From: Deltaproteobacteria bacterium IMCC39524
Lineage (GTDB): Bacteria; Desulfobacterota; Desulfuromonadia; Desulfuromonadales; BM103
Assembly: GCA_029667085.1 (NCBI GenBank)
Contig: JARUHJ010000006.1
Location: forward strand, 1 to 64,000
DNA length: 64,000 nt
Direction of reading: 5' to 3'
The notes beneath the pieces are model-generated. The model had not been told where the DNA came from. It saw nothing but the letters and a program-made list of their open reading frames with translations, and did not search any database. Positions within the stretch are counted from its first letter, which is position 1. Each line of letters opens with the position of its first letter. Made by a program: the position numbers and the translations under genes. Positions 43,966 to 53,307 of the stretch are shown here, piece after piece.

Positions 43966-45456
43966 ATGAAAACAATAAATCAACCCGCTGAGAGCCGCAT
44001 ATCATCAGAGCCGGCAGAGACGCCTCGAGAACTCTACCTGCTCGATGGATCGAGCTACATATATCGGGCCTACTACGGCTACAGAGATCTTGCGACCTCG
44101 ACCGGCATGCCAACCAATGCCGTCTTCGGCTTCACAAAGATGCTCCTGAATCTTCTTCAGGAGAAGCAACCCGATTACCTGGCCATCATCTTTGATCCTC
44201 CCAGAGAAGAGACCTTTCGGAGAGAGCTCTACCCAGAGTACAAAGCAAATCGGGACGCCATGCCTGAAGACCTGGCCGACCAGATTCAGTACATCAGGAA
44301 AATTCTGCAGGCACTCAATATTTCAACGATGAAAATTGCCGGCTTTGAGGCTGACGATGTCATTGCGACGCTGGCGCGACGCTATACCAGCGAAGAACTG
44401 CAGGTGACCGTCGTTACCGGCGACAAAGACTTGATGCAGATTGTCGACCAAAAGATCTCCCTGCTGGACACCATGAAGGATAAACGTTCCGGCCCCCAGG
44501 AGGTTCTTGAGCGCTTCGGGGTCCCCGCAGAAAGTGTACCAGACGTACTGGGGTTGGCCGGAGACACCTCGGACAACATTCCGGGTGTTCCCGGGGTTGG
44601 TGAGAAGACCGCAGCCGAACTGGTTCGACGCTTTGGCTCACTCGAAGATGTCCTCAAATGGAAACATCTGGTGAGTGGCAAAAAACGAAAGGAGAACCTG
44701 CAACTCTATGCCGACCAGGCCAGACTATCGAAAACTCTTGCAACAGTCCGCTACGATGTTGAGCTAGACGTTTCTCTTGACGATCTCGCAAGACAGGAAC
44801 CGAACCTTATGACCTTGATACCCTTGTTGCGCGAGCTGGAGTTCGAGGCTTTGGAAATTGCTTTTACAGCACCGGCTCCGGGTGTGGTTGAGCTCTACAG
44901 TGACGGCTCGGGCACGGACTCAGGCCCCGGTGGATTTGGTGTCGTGCTGCGCTATGCAGGTCACGAAAAAGAGTTGAGTGGTTATGAACCTGAGTCGACA
45001 TCGCAACGGATGGAGCTGATCGCTGCGATCAAGGGTCTGGAGGCCCTGAATAACCGCAGCAGGGTTCATGTGTTCAGCGACTCCCAGTATCTCGTCCAGG
45101 GCATGGTCAAATGGATTCACAACTGGACTCGCAATGGACGACTGGAAGAACCGGGGGCACTCGCCAACCAGGATCTCTGGAAACAGCTTGAAATTCTCTC
45201 CAAACAACATGAAATATCCTGGGAATGGGTTCGTGGGCACTCAGGGCACCCGTTCAATGAACGTTGTGACAAGCTGGCCAAGCGTGCAGTCGAAGTCAAT
45301 ATCAGAAAGACTGAAGAGACCCATTCACCCGAGAAGGCCGTGGCGTTCGAAGAGGCCGTAGCCGAGCCTTTACCGCCGGTCAAACAGGAATCGGTTCCGG
45401 TCAGGGAAGAGTCAGAATTCGACAGTGACGAGGATGGTCAACTACGCTTGTGTTGA
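43966..45456 (+). CDS. Fusion of Pol I-type 5'-3' exonuclease (FEN) and ribonuclease HI
   Basis: The 496-residue protein joins two RNA-primer-removing enzymes. Residues ~22-300 are the 5'-3' exonuclease domain of Pol I: D27, D77, GFEADD (E128, D130, D131), TGDKD (D153, D155), GDTSDN (D200, D203) and the helix-hairpin-helix GVPGVGEKTAAEL. Residues ~306-450 are RNase HI with the full catalytic set: D313 (LYSDGS), E350 (RMEL), D372 (VFSDSQ) and D435 (NERCDKLAK). A ~45-residue acidic tail ends in DEDGQLRLC. No polymerase or 3' exonuclease domain is present. A single protein could hydrolyse the RNA strand in RNA-DNA hybrids and remove the flap; this is inference. Confidence 0.92.
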   Translation: MKTINQPAESRISSEPAETPRELYLLDGSSYIYRAYYGYRDLATSTGMPTNAVFGFTKMLLNLLQEKQPDYLAIIFDPPREETFRRELYPEYKANRDAMPEDLADQIQYIRKILQALNISTMKIAGFEADDVIATLARRYTSEELQVTVVTGDKDLMQIVDQKISLLDTMKDKRSGPQEVLERFGVPAESVPDVLGLAGDTSDNIPGVPGVGEKTAAELVRRFGSLEDVLKWKHLVSGKKRKENLQLYADQARLSKTLATVRYDVELDVSLDDLARQEPNLMTLIPLLRELEFEALEIAFTAPAPGVVELYSDGSGTDSGPGGFGVVLRYAGHEKELSGYEPESTSQRMELIAAIKGLEALNNRSRVHVFSDSQYLVQGMVKWIHNWTRNGRLEEPGALANQDLWKQLEILSKQHEISWEWVRGHSGHPFNERCDKLAKRAVEVNIRKTEETHSPEKAVAFEEAVAEPLPPVKQESVPVREESEFDSDEDGQLRLC

Positions 45457-45484
45457 TACACATCTGCAATTCACAAAACAATAA

Positions 45485-45525
45485 TCAAAAAAATCGGGGA
45501 CACATCAGTGATGTGCCCCCGATTT
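45485..45525 (-). terminator. Intrinsic terminator between convergent genes
   Basis: The arms AAATCGGGG (45491-45499) and CCCCGATTT (45517-45525) enclose the inner palindrome CACATCA-G-TGATGTG. On the minus strand a run of about seven T follows, so it terminates the GAF gene; on the plus strand the T-run is short, so it would stop the fusion gene only partly. Confidence 0.85.
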
Positions 45526-45548
45526 GCCTGCATGGTGGTGTGTAAGGA

Positions 45549-46712
45549 TCAGTCCTGCATGTAGCCAAGAGTCGCCGTCCAGAAAGACAGGTCATTGTTG
45601 GTTTTTTCGTAGATTTTCGCATTCATGATGGCGATACCAGAGATCTCAGCCAAGGCAGAGAGGAAGGTAATCTCCTCCTGGCTGTAGAGTCTCTTCTCGG
45701 CACTGTAAAGGCGGAGAACGCCAACCACACGTTGCTGGGCGATGATCGGCATGGAGAGAATCGAAGCAATCCCTTCGGCAACGGTTTCAACAGGGTATTC
45801 CAGGCGCGGATCATTGGCGGTGTCAGTAATCAGAACGGGCCTTCCGGCCAGGGTCTCGCTGATACTCTGGTCAGTGTGCGGTTGCCCTTTGGCCAGGAAC
45901 GTCTCACTCAGACCAGACGTGGCGATCAGCTCAAGCTCATGGGTTGTTTCATTCCTCAGGCGCAGCGCGCTCGCTTTAACCTGCATGATGCTGATCACCT
46001 TATCAACAATCAGCTGGACAACCTCTTTGGAATCAAGAGTCGAGAGAACCGCACTGGTGATTTCATGCAGCGTGCGGAAATAGCCCAGACTCTTACTCGG
46101 ATCAATCTCCTGGACGGCAGAGACGCTGAGCTCCTGGATTACCGCTTCAACCGTCGTCGGCAGGTCTACACCTATCTCTTCGAACAGGGATGCAAGCTGC
46201 TCATCCTTATCCTGATAAATCCGTGCATTGACAATCGCCATACCGCCCATTTCAGCAAGAGCCGAGACGAACTCGATATCCTCATCACTGTAATCATGAG
46301 GCTCCGCGCTATAGAGGCGCAACACACCAATCACTTTATCGCTGGCAATAACAGGCACCGACAGAACAGAAGCGATCCCTTCTGCGCGCATGGCCTCCGG
46401 GTACTGGATACGAGGGTCGCTACAGGCGTCCTTGACATAAACGACCAGCCCATCCAACACTTCAGGGATACTCTGGTCAGCATTAAGCGCGCCTTTATTC
46501 AAATAGGTTTCACTTAAACCGAACGATGAAACCTGTTTCAGGTTATGGCTCTCCTCATCAATCAGTCGCAAGCCGCCCGCTTTAATCTCCAGAGCAGCAA
46601 CAGTACGTTGCACCAGAGAATCGAGAGTTTCCTGCAAGCTGCTAGCAGAAAGAATCGCCTGGGCCGTTTCGAAAAAGAGTCTGAAATATTCGTTGGTGTT
46701 GGACTGGATCAT
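45549..46712 (-). CDS. Tandem-GAF domain protein without output domain
   Basis: The 387-residue cytoplasmic protein has two GAF domains, about 15-170 and 215-375, which are clear copies of one another (GLSETYLNKG and GLSETFLAKG; VIGVLRLYSAE and VVGVLRLYSAE; FVSALAEMGGMAIVNARIY and FLSALAEISGIAIMNAKIY). No kinase, cyclase or DNA-binding domain follows. It may bind a small ligand or nucleotide and act on a partner. The N-terminus is preceded by a possible GAGGTACTT ribosome site. It is divergent to the ychJ-like gene. Confidence 0.8.
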   Translation of the reverse strand: MIQSNTNEYFRLFFETAQAILSASSLQETLDSLVQRTVAALEIKAGGLRLIDEESHNLKQVSSFGLSETYLNKGALNADQSIPEVLDGLVVYVKDACSDPRIQYPEAMRAEGIASVLSVPVIASDKVIGVLRLYSAEPHDYSDEDIEFVSALAEMGGMAIVNARIYQDKDEQLASLFEEIGVDLPTTVEAVIQELSVSAVQEIDPSKSLGYFRTLHEITSAVLSTLDSKEVVQLIVDKVISIMQVKASALRLRNETTHELELIATSGLSETFLAKGQPHTDQSISETLAGRPVLITDTANDPRLEYPVETVAEGIASILSMPIIAQQRVVGVLRLYSAEKRLYSQEEITFLSALAEISGIAIMNAKIYEKTNNDLSFWTATLGYMQD

Positions 46713-46853
46713 GTTTCAAGTACCTCCACAGAAAATGTAACCATTAAAGAATATCCGTTAGATTATAGTTGAAAAAACTGAAATGGGTACCCTGTTTTAC
46801 TGACAGCAGGGGCTTTTATCTCCTCGACTCGGTTTTTAAAGGGGACGGTTATC

Positions 46854-46882
46854 TTGACAGCCGCCCCCTGGATGAATAGACT
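46854..46882 (+). promoter_or_regulatory. Sigma-70 promoter of the ychJ-like gene
   Basis: TTGACA (46854-46859) and TAGACT (46877-46882) are spaced by 17 bases. The predicted start is about 45 bases before the ATG at 46933. Part of the promoter also falls in a small GC-rich hairpin (GGGG..CCCC, about 46841-46867). Confidence 0.6.
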
Positions 46883-46932
46883 TCGGCAGACTTTTGAAGC
46901 CGGTCTGATGACCAATCAAGGAGAATAAACCT

Positions 46933-47412
46933 ATGAACAGCTGTCCATGCGGAAGTGGCAATGATTACGCTGCCTGCTGCGAACCGATCATAAGCGGCAC
47001 GAAGAAGGCCGACACAGCAGAACAAACGATGCGGGCGCGTTATTCAGCTCATGTAAAAGTCGAGGTCGACTTCATTTACAACAGCACCCATCCCAAACAT
47101 CGAGAAGGCTACGATCACAAGGGAACACGCAAGTGGGCCGAGGAATCGGAATGGTATGGCCTGGAGATTGTCAGCACCAGCCAAGGTGGCCCCGAAGACA
47201 AGCAAGGGGAAGTGGAATTTATTGCCAAATTCCGCGACAAAGAAGGTCGACGCAGCCATCACGAGCGAGGTCAATTCAAACGCGAGAAGGGAACATGGCT
47301 GTTCACAGAAGGTGAGAGGGTCAAATCTCAGCCGATAACCGCAAACAAAATCGGTCGCAATGATCCATGCAGTTGTGGCAGCAGCAAGAAATATAAAAAG
47401 TGCTGCGGGTAA
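46933..47412 (+). CDS. YchJ-family protein with two SEC-C zinc motifs
   Basis: The 159-residue protein opens with [20 protein letters not shown] and ends [16 protein letters not shown], two SEC-C type zinc-binding motifs (CxCxSx8CC). The centre ([20 protein letters not shown]) is the UPF0225/NTF2-like YchJ fold. Function is not established. The ribosome site AAGGAG precedes the ATG by eight bases. It lies 30 bases before the next small gene. Confidence 0.82.
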   Translation: MNSCPCGSGNDYAACCEPIISGTKKADTAEQTMRARYSAHVKVEVDFIYNSTHPKHREGYDHKGTRKWAEESEWYGLEIVSTSQGGPEDKQGEVEFIAKFRDKEGRRSHHERGQFKREKGTWLFTEGERVKSQPITANKIGRNDPCSCGSSKKYKKCCG

Positions 47413-47442
47413 TTATTTAACGAAACAAGAAAGGTCCAATCT

Positions 47443-47667
47443 ATGACTCAGCAAGAGATCACCGATGCCGTAATGGCGCTATCACTCGAAGAAAAACAAG
47501 CATTCATCCTTGAAACCCTTCCCGGCCTGGCGAAGGATGCCATGGAAGACAAAACTTTTCTGATGCAGCTATTGCCTGTCTTCCTCGGCATCGTTCAGGA
47601 AAGCGGCTTGGACCTGGCGCAACTGATGCCGTTGCTCGGCTCGATGCCAATGGGTGGCAGCAAGTAA
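47443..47667 (+). CDS. Hypothetical protein of 74 residues
   Basis: I do not recognise it. The product begins MTQQEITDAVMALSLEEKQA and ends in a hydrophobic helix with a MPMGGSK tail. AAGAAAGG precedes the ATG at good spacing, and codon use fits the neighbours. It is probably co-transcribed with the ychJ-like gene. A strong inverted repeat follows its stop. Confidence 0.55.
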   Translation: MTQQEITDAVMALSLEEKQAFILETLPGLAKDAMEDKTFLMQLLPVFLGIVQESGLDLAQLMPLLGSMPMGGSK

Positions 47668-47684
47668 ACCGGACACAAAAATAA

Positions 47685-47737
47685 GGTGACAGTCACCTCA
47701 TTTCTCAACACAACATTTGGATGAGGTCACTGTCACC
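47685..47737. repeat. 17-bp inverted repeat (GGTGAC type) between convergent genes
   Basis: Arms GGTGACAGTCACCTCAT (47685-47701) and ATGAGGTCACTGTCACC (47721-47737) are complementary except for one base, with a 19-base loop. The GGTGACAGTCACC core is itself nearly palindromic. Sequences of this kind are dispersed in many proteobacterial genomes (REP-like). Here it could act as a two-way terminator between the 74-residue gene and copA, although T-runs are modest. Confidence 0.6.
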
Positions 47738-47762
47738 AATTTTCCCTTCATCTCCTGCATTA

Positions 47763-50216
47763 TCAAAGTTTTCCGGCAAACCTCTTTAGCAGCAAACTAT
47801 TTGTCACCACAGACACACTCGAGAAAGCCATGGCCAGTCCGGCGAACTCCGGTTTGAGGACAATACCGAAAGCCGGGTAGAGCAGGCCTGCAGCTATCGG
47901 GATGCCAACAACATTATAGAAGAATGCCCAAAACAGGTTCTGTTTGATTTTGGCAAGTGTCTTACGGCCAAGGCGGATACTACGCTCGACATCACGGATA
48001 TCCCCTTTAACCAAAACCAGGTCACCGGTTTCCTTGGCGACATCGGTACCACTGCCAATCGCAATGCCGACATCAGCCTGAGCCAAAGCCGGAGCATCGT
48101 TGATACCGTCTCCAACCATACCGGTCCGTCTGCCCTTCTCCTGGTAGCGCCTCACCACGTTGAGTTTGTCGGCAGGCAAGACTTCGGCTTCAACAAGGTC
48201 AATGCCCAGTTGAGAGGCAACTGCATCGGCTGCAGCCAGCCGGTCTCCGGTCATCATGACCGTTTCCAAACCGAGCTGCCGTAATCGGGAGATTGTTTCT
48301 GCGGCCCCTTCCTTGATCGTGTCAGCCAGAGCAAGGACGCCCATCGCCTGCCCGTCCCTGGCCACATAAATCACAGACTTGCCAACCTCGGCCCAGGCGT
48401 TGACCTGATCTTGAAAAGCCGCAACGTCGATCGACTCACGTTCCATCAAGCGATGGCTTCCAGCCAGAAGCCGAGCACCATCAACCTGGCAGACCAGACC
48501 GTAGCCGCCCACTTCCTCAACATCACCAACCGACGGGTAAGTGACCGCATTGCTCTCGGCATGCTCGACAACGGCCCTGGCGAGGGGATGACTGCTGGCC
48601 GCCTCCACGGCGGCCGCGTACTTGAGCAACTCAGCGTCACTAACAGCATCTACGCTCTGCAAATCAGTCACGGAAAACGCGCCTTTGGTCAGAGTTCCGG
48701 TTTTATCGAGCAGGATCACCTGCAAGCGCGAGATGTTTTCCAAAACCGAAGCCTTTTTGAAAAGAATCCCGGCTGAAAGGCCAACGGAACTGCCCACCAT
48801 AATCGCCGTTGGTGTGGCCAGGCCAAGAGCACAGGGGCAGGCAATCACCAGGACAGCAATCGCCATCTTAAAGGCAAACAGGAAGCCGGCATCGACCAGG
48901 CTGTACCAGGTGATAAAAGTCAGGGTTGAAATGACCACGACAACCGGCACAAACCAGTTGGAGACCGCATCAGCCAATCTCTGGATCGGCGCTTTATCGC
49001 CCTGGGCCTCTTCGACCATGCGCACAATCTGCGCCAGCACTGTTTCACTGCCAACCCGGGTCGCTTCAACAACCAGCCGGCCACAGGTGTTGATCGTCGC
49101 TCCGGTAACCTCGGCTCCCGGCACTTTTTCCGCCGGCAGCGATTCACCTGTGACCATCGCCTCATCAACTGCCGAAGAACCTTCCACAACAATGCCATCC
49201 ACAGGGATTTTCTCACCGGGGCGGACCACCACCTGGTCACCGACCCGCAGCTGACTGGCAGGCACTTCCTCTTCCTTGCCATCCACCAGCAGCAGGGCGC
49301 GATCGGCCTGCAGGTTTAAAAGCGTTTTCAACGCCTGGCTGGCCTTCCCTTTCGCACGGGCTTCCAGCCACTTGCCGAAACGGATAAAGGTGATCAGCAT
49401 AGCGCTGGTTTCGAAAAAAACTTCACCGAAAAGACCAAAGATATGAAAGAAGGCCAGCAGCGAATAGCCATAGGCGGCAGTGATCCCCATAGCGACCAGC
49501 ACATCCATATTGGTCGAAAGATTTTTAAGCGATTTCATGGCGCTGCGATAAAAAGTTAAACCGGCACTGAACTGAACCAGAGTCGACAGACCACAGATGA
49601 GATAGAGAGTTGCGGAACCGAAAGGGGTGAACCACATCAGCGGCATGATCGGCAGTGACAGGCTGGCGGCAAAAATCAGCCAATAGAGTTGTCTGCGACC
49701 TTCATGCAGATCTTCGGAATCTTCGGCGGCAGCGCGATACCCGAGAGCGTCGACCTTGAGGATCAGATCAGTGCTTTGCACGAGATTGGGATCATAGCTA
49801 ACAGAGAGTTTTTCGGCAGCAAAGTTGACAGTGGCCGAAGAGACACCAGGCATTCTGGCGAGGCCTTTTTCAATGGTTTGCGCACAATTGGCGCAAGTCA
49901 TTCCCTGCAAGAAAAATGTACTCGTGCGTTTTTTTTCCATCTTGACGGAATTCTCGGGAGCACGGTTCTCTGCTGTCTCAGCTTCATCCTTGGCAATAGG
50001 TGCCACGACCTGAAAGCCCGTAGCGACAACGACACCCAGCAGCTCTTCGCGACCAGGGCCTCCACCCACAACCTGAACTCGACCCTGTTGCTCTTCTAAC
50101 GAGACCACAACCGCACTCACCCCGTCCACCGCCTGCAAGGCCGCAGAGACCTTGGCAACACACTTTTGACAGCTCATGCCGTAGATCGGCAAAGTGATTT
50201 CAGCTTTTGTGGTCAA
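47763..50216 (-). CDS. copA: Copper-exporting P1B-type ATPase
   Basis: The 817-residue protein has two N-terminal HMA domains (GMSCQKC at about 13-19, GMTCANC at about 104-110), eight membrane segments, the TGES loop, the CPC ion motif [15 protein letters not shown], phosphorylation site DKTGT and [20 protein letters not shown]. The CPC-type motif identifies Cu+ (or Ag+) export. It overlaps no gene and is followed upstream by two Gate-domain genes four bases away, so they probably share a transcript. Confidence 0.93.
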   Translation of the reverse strand: MTTKAEITLPIYGMSCQKCVAKVSAALQAVDGVSAVVVSLEEQQGRVQVVGGGPGREELLGVVVATGFQVVAPIAKDEAETAENRAPENSVKMEKKRTSTFFLQGMTCANCAQTIEKGLARMPGVSSATVNFAAEKLSVSYDPNLVQSTDLILKVDALGYRAAAEDSEDLHEGRRQLYWLIFAASLSLPIMPLMWFTPFGSATLYLICGLSTLVQFSAGLTFYRSAMKSLKNLSTNMDVLVAMGITAAYGYSLLAFFHIFGLFGEVFFETSAMLITFIRFGKWLEARAKGKASQALKTLLNLQADRALLLVDGKEEEVPASQLRVGDQVVVRPGEKIPVDGIVVEGSSAVDEAMVTGESLPAEKVPGAEVTGATINTCGRLVVEATRVGSETVLAQIVRMVEEAQGDKAPIQRLADAVSNWFVPVVVVISTLTFITWYSLVDAGFLFAFKMAIAVLVIACPCALGLATPTAIMVGSSVGLSAGILFKKASVLENISRLQVILLDKTGTLTKGAFSVTDLQSVDAVSDAELLKYAAAVEAASSHPLARAVVEHAESNAVTYPSVGDVEEVGGYGLVCQVDGARLLAGSHRLMERESIDVAAFQDQVNAWAEVGKSVIYVARDGQAMGVLALADTIKEGAAETISRLRQLGLETVMMTGDRLAAADAVASQLGIDLVEAEVLPADKLNVVRRYQEKGRRTGMVGDGINDAPALAQADVGIAIGSGTDVAKETGDLVLVKGDIRDVERSIRLGRKTLAKIKQNLFWAFFYNVVGIPIAAGLLYPAFGIVLKPEFAGLAMAFSSVSVVTNSLLLKRFAGKL

Positions 50217-50219
50217 GAA

Positions 50220-50678
50220 TCAAACCTCCGGACCGAATGATCCCTCTTGAGGTTTCCAGAGCCAGGCCAGCAGGCTGGTTAAGAAGATGGCCAAGGCGAG
50301 TCGCAGACCAAGCATGACAACAGCATCGCCGCCTAAAACAACAAAGATCAAAACGTCTTCAATCACAGCATGGCAGGTGGCCAGAAAGAGTCCCGTAAGA
50401 AAAAGCTCGCGCTTATCCATCTGCCCGGTAGCCGCCGAACGAATGATAATGCCAGCGCCATAAGCGATGCCGAGGAATATCCCGGTAAAGAGCGGCAGAA
50501 CAGCAGATTTTCCCAAGCCAAGACAACGCATAGCCGGTTCGGTCCGTGAACCGAGGTCACGAAACACTCTGACATAACGCAGGACTTCAAAGGCTGCTAC
50601 CAGTGGCACGACTATGATTACCAGCTTACCACATAGCATCAATCCGCCGAGGATGGCCTCATAGAGGATCGTCATCAT
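50220..50678 (-). CDS. Gate-domain (nucleoside recognition) membrane protein, half 2
   Basis: The 152-residue protein has about four hydrophobic segments and a Gate-like core (FTGIFLGIAYGAGIIIRSA; ATCHAVIEDVLIFVVLG). Similar short Gate proteins occur as pairs (SpmA/SpmB, YjiG/YjiH-like). It starts in overlap with the neighbouring Gate gene (4 bases) and ends 4 bases before copA. The transported substrate is unknown; the copA position hints at a link to metal handling. Confidence 0.7.
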   Translation of the reverse strand: MMTILYEAILGGLMLCGKLVIIVVPLVAAFEVLRYVRVFRDLGSRTEPAMRCLGLGKSAVLPLFTGIFLGIAYGAGIIIRSAATGQMDKRELFLTGLFLATCHAVIEDVLIFVVLGGDAVVMLGLRLALAIFLTSLLAWLWKPQEGSFGPEV

Positions 50679-51136
50679 CCTGCCACCCCCAGGACCTGCA
50701 TGCCGAACATCAACCAGCCGGCCACGGCCGCAAGCAGAATGCGGCAGAGAGTCAGAACGCCACCACGGGCACCGGTACTGCTTAACACACCGCCTTCAAG
50801 GACCAGGTTATGGGCGATGCCCATCATGACCCCGCACTGGGTAACCTGCCATGGCGTCAGGTCAAGGGGTGCCAGAACCGCAATAGCGGCGTAGAGGTTG
50901 ATCAGTCCCCCGGCGATAAAGGCAAAAGCCGTTGCCCCAGGCAGACCGAACAGTTCCATGAGCGGAGCACACCAGACCCCCAGACTGTCGAGCAGACCAT
51001 AGGCTTTGCAGAGGTCGACAATAATATAGAGCGGCAGGACAAACTTGATCATCTTAAAAACCGTCCACCAGCCTTCGATGGCCCCAAAACGAATACGCTG
51101 CAGGATTGGCGGAACCTGTTCCTCTGTTATTTCCAT
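50675..51136 (-). CDS. Gate-domain (nucleoside recognition) membrane protein, half 1
   Basis: The 153-residue protein has a hydrophilic start (MEITEEQVPPILQRIRFGAI) and about four membrane segments with a Gate-like sequence (LFGLPGATAFAFIAGGLINL; QCGVMMGIAHNLVLEGGVL). It is not a close copy of the other half, but the two have matching architecture, as expected for a heteromeric Gate transporter. It is the first gene of the copA transcript. Confidence 0.7.
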   Translation of the reverse strand: MEITEEQVPPILQRIRFGAIEGWWTVFKMIKFVLPLYIIVDLCKAYGLLDSLGVWCAPLMELFGLPGATAFAFIAGGLINLYAAIAVLAPLDLTPWQVTQCGVMMGIAHNLVLEGGVLSSTGARGGVLTLCRILLAAVAGWLMFGMQVLGVAG

Positions 51137-51197
51137 ATTTTAAGCACTCTTCCTAGTGATGTTGACATATCCAAAGCCCAGTCCTATAGTGACGGCC

Positions 51198-51938
51198 ATG
51201 AGAGCAATTTTCCTGGCAGACGCGCACCTTTGCGAGCCCTCCGATCCGAACTACCATGCCATGCTGGCCTTCCTTAAAGATCAGTGCGGCAAAACGGACA
51301 CGCTGGTTCTGCTTGGCGACATCTTCGAATTCTGGATCGGCAAGGCAAGCGTGGTTGAAGCCTACGTGCCTGTCATCGATGCCCTCGAGAGAATGCACCA
51401 GCAAGGCACAAAACTGGTTTACGTGGAGGGCAACCACGACTTCCACCTGGGGCCGATCTTTACCGATCGGTTAGCTTGCCAGGTTCTGCCTGAGGGCGGC
51501 AGTATTGAGCTTGACGGCAAAAAAGTGTTCCTCGCGCACGGCGACCTTGCCAACCCCGCAGACAAAAGCTATCGCCGCCTGCGCACCTTTCTGCGCAGCG
51601 GTTTGATACGCACTCTGCTCCGTTTCGCGCCAAACAGCCTGACCATGGCTATAGCGACCCGGGGCAGCTACAACAGCCGGAAGAGTGTGGGGGAAAGGCG
51701 CAGTCGCTGGCCGGCTCGCGAAATCTTGCGGCCCTACGCTGAAGCAATTCTTGCCGAAGGTTACCAGGCTCTTGTCACCGGTCATTACCATCACCCTTTT
51801 CACGAAAAACTGGGCGATGGAGAACACATCGCCCTGGGTGACTGGATCACGCAATTTTCCTACGCAGTCTACGAAAACCACGCCTTCAGCCTGAAGACCT
51901 ACCCGGTCGACACCAACCCGTCCAATTCTGTATCCTGA
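51198..51938 (+). CDS. lpxH: LpxH-like UDP-2,3-diacylglucosamine hydrolase
   Basis: From the ATG at 51198 the 246-residue metallophosphoesterase has FLADAHLCEP, LLGDIFEFWIG, VEGNHDFHLGP, a central His and GHYHHPFH, matching the calcineurin-like LpxH/YbbF group that makes lipid X in lipid A synthesis. The frame is open to 51156, but the earlier residues are not conserved-looking. The 3' end overlaps the convergent YihY gene by 40 bases. The family also includes LpxH2 and related hydrolases, so exact activity is probable rather than certain. Confidence 0.82.
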   Translation: MRAIFLADAHLCEPSDPNYHAMLAFLKDQCGKTDTLVLLGDIFEFWIGKASVVEAYVPVIDALERMHQQGTKLVYVEGNHDFHLGPIFTDRLACQVLPEGGSIELDGKKVFLAHGDLANPADKSYRRLRTFLRSGLIRTLLRFAPNSLTMAIATRGSYNSRKSVGERRSRWPAREILRPYAEAILAEGYQALVTGHYHHPFHEKLGDGEHIALGDWITQFSYAVYENHAFSLKTYPVDTNPSNSVS

Positions 51939-53281
51939 TCGCCCGATTCTTCGACCCTTAAGACCAGATCTCTTAACGTCATATCAGCCAGCGCCTCACG
52001 CTCGGCCCGTTGCAAAGTCTCTTCTAGGCTGGCGACCATCCCACGTTCAGGACTCTGACGAAGGTGGCTGTAGTCTGTACCGTCAACGGCCAAACCTCGA
52101 ATCACATCGTGCAAGCGGATCTTTTCCAGAGCCCGCGCTGGCTGGTATCCGGAGCCATCGATTTCCTGTGTCGTCTCCACAACAAAACCGAGACGCGTCA
52201 ACTCCTCAAGAATTGTCCGTAAAAGACGAGGGGGGACATCAAGATGCGAAGCCAGGTCCTCTTGACCCAGAGCCGGTTTGCCGGCGTAGAAGCGCCGGGA
52301 GACAAAGAGAAGCACCGTCAGAGCAATAAACTCGATACTGGCGAAACTAACCCTCTGGCCCCTGAGATCCTGACGAATAGTCCTCAGGTTCTGCGTGGCG
52401 TAGGTCATTTCCAGGCCCAGGAGAACGATCATCCAGGAAAGATAAATCCAGATCATGAGGATTGGCAGGGCCGCCATAGTTCCGTAAATAGCGTTGTAAC
52501 GGGCCACGCCAACCTGAAAGTTAAGATAACCCCACTGGCTCAGTTGCCAGAGTGTACCACCGAAGACTCCACCGATCAGGGCAGCTCGTGGGCTGACCTT
52601 GACGTTCGGCATAAAGAGATACAGCCCGGCAAACACCAGCCACATCACCATAAACGGTAAGATTTCGAACATGAAGAGTAAAACCTCTCCAAGGTATTCG
52701 TACTTAATCAGGGTTATCACCAGCTGCTGGCTTTTCAAAGTACTGGTCATGGAAATTGCAACCACCACCAACAACGGACCAATGGTGACTACCGAGAAAT
52801 AATCGGTAAAACGTCTCAGCATAGGGCGTGTTTCCACAACTCCCCAGACACGGTTAAATGATTTTTCGATATTGGACAAAAGAGTCAGTACGGTAACGAT
52901 CAGGAAAATCAGGCCATAACTGCCCAGACGGGCAACATTGGTGTTATTGATGTATTCAACGATCTTGGTGACTGCGGCGCCACCACCAACGGCCAACTGC
53001 TCGAGGAGGAGTGGTTCAAGTTCATTTTGCACACCAAAACCCTTGAGAACCGAAAAGACCAACGCCAGTAGGGGAACAAGTGACAAAAGAGTCGTAAAGG
53101 TCAGCGCCGAAGCCCGCAACATACAGCCATCAGCAATGAAACCACGGACCACAATAGCCAGTATCTGCCCCTGATTAACAAGAAACTTTTGCCACCAGGG
53201 CTTGTCAACCGCATCCATTTCCCACAGCTCATGCTCCAGGAAATTACGGCTTCGATCAATCAGAGAATGTAATGCGCTCAA
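51899..53281 (-). CDS. YihY/BrkB-family membrane protein
   Basis: The 460-residue protein has the YihY core (about residues 35-310; GCMLRASALTFTTLLSLVPLLAL, then SIEKSFNRVWGVVETRPMLR) with six membrane segments. The C-terminal ~150 residues are cytoplasmic with a winged-helix-like DVPPRLLRTILEELTRLGFV segment. The family was once called RNase BN; this is now known to be wrong. Role is unknown. Its end overlaps lpxH by 40 bases on the opposite strand. Confidence 0.85.
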   Translation of the reverse strand: MSALHSLIDRSRNFLEHELWEMDAVDKPWWQKFLVNQGQILAIVVRGFIADGCMLRASALTFTTLLSLVPLLALVFSVLKGFGVQNELEPLLLEQLAVGGGAAVTKIVEYINNTNVARLGSYGLIFLIVTVLTLLSNIEKSFNRVWGVVETRPMLRRFTDYFSVVTIGPLLVVVAISMTSTLKSQQLVITLIKYEYLGEVLLFMFEILPFMVMWLVFAGLYLFMPNVKVSPRAALIGGVFGGTLWQLSQWGYLNFQVGVARYNAIYGTMAALPILMIWIYLSWMIVLLGLEMTYATQNLRTIRQDLRGQRVSFASIEFIALTVLLFVSRRFYAGKPALGQEDLASHLDVPPRLLRTILEELTRLGFVVETTQEIDGSGYQPARALEKIRLHDVIRGLAVDGTDYSHLRQSPERGMVASLEETLQRAEREALADMTLRDLVLRVEESGDQDTELDGLVSTG

Positions 53282-53307
53282 GAGAACCTCACTTTTCCAG
53301 AAAGCCG

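Noticed and set aside
51899-53281. RNase BN annotation for the YihY gene
   Set aside because: The YihY/BrkB family is a membrane protein group; the true RNase BN is a different enzyme (RNase Z type).
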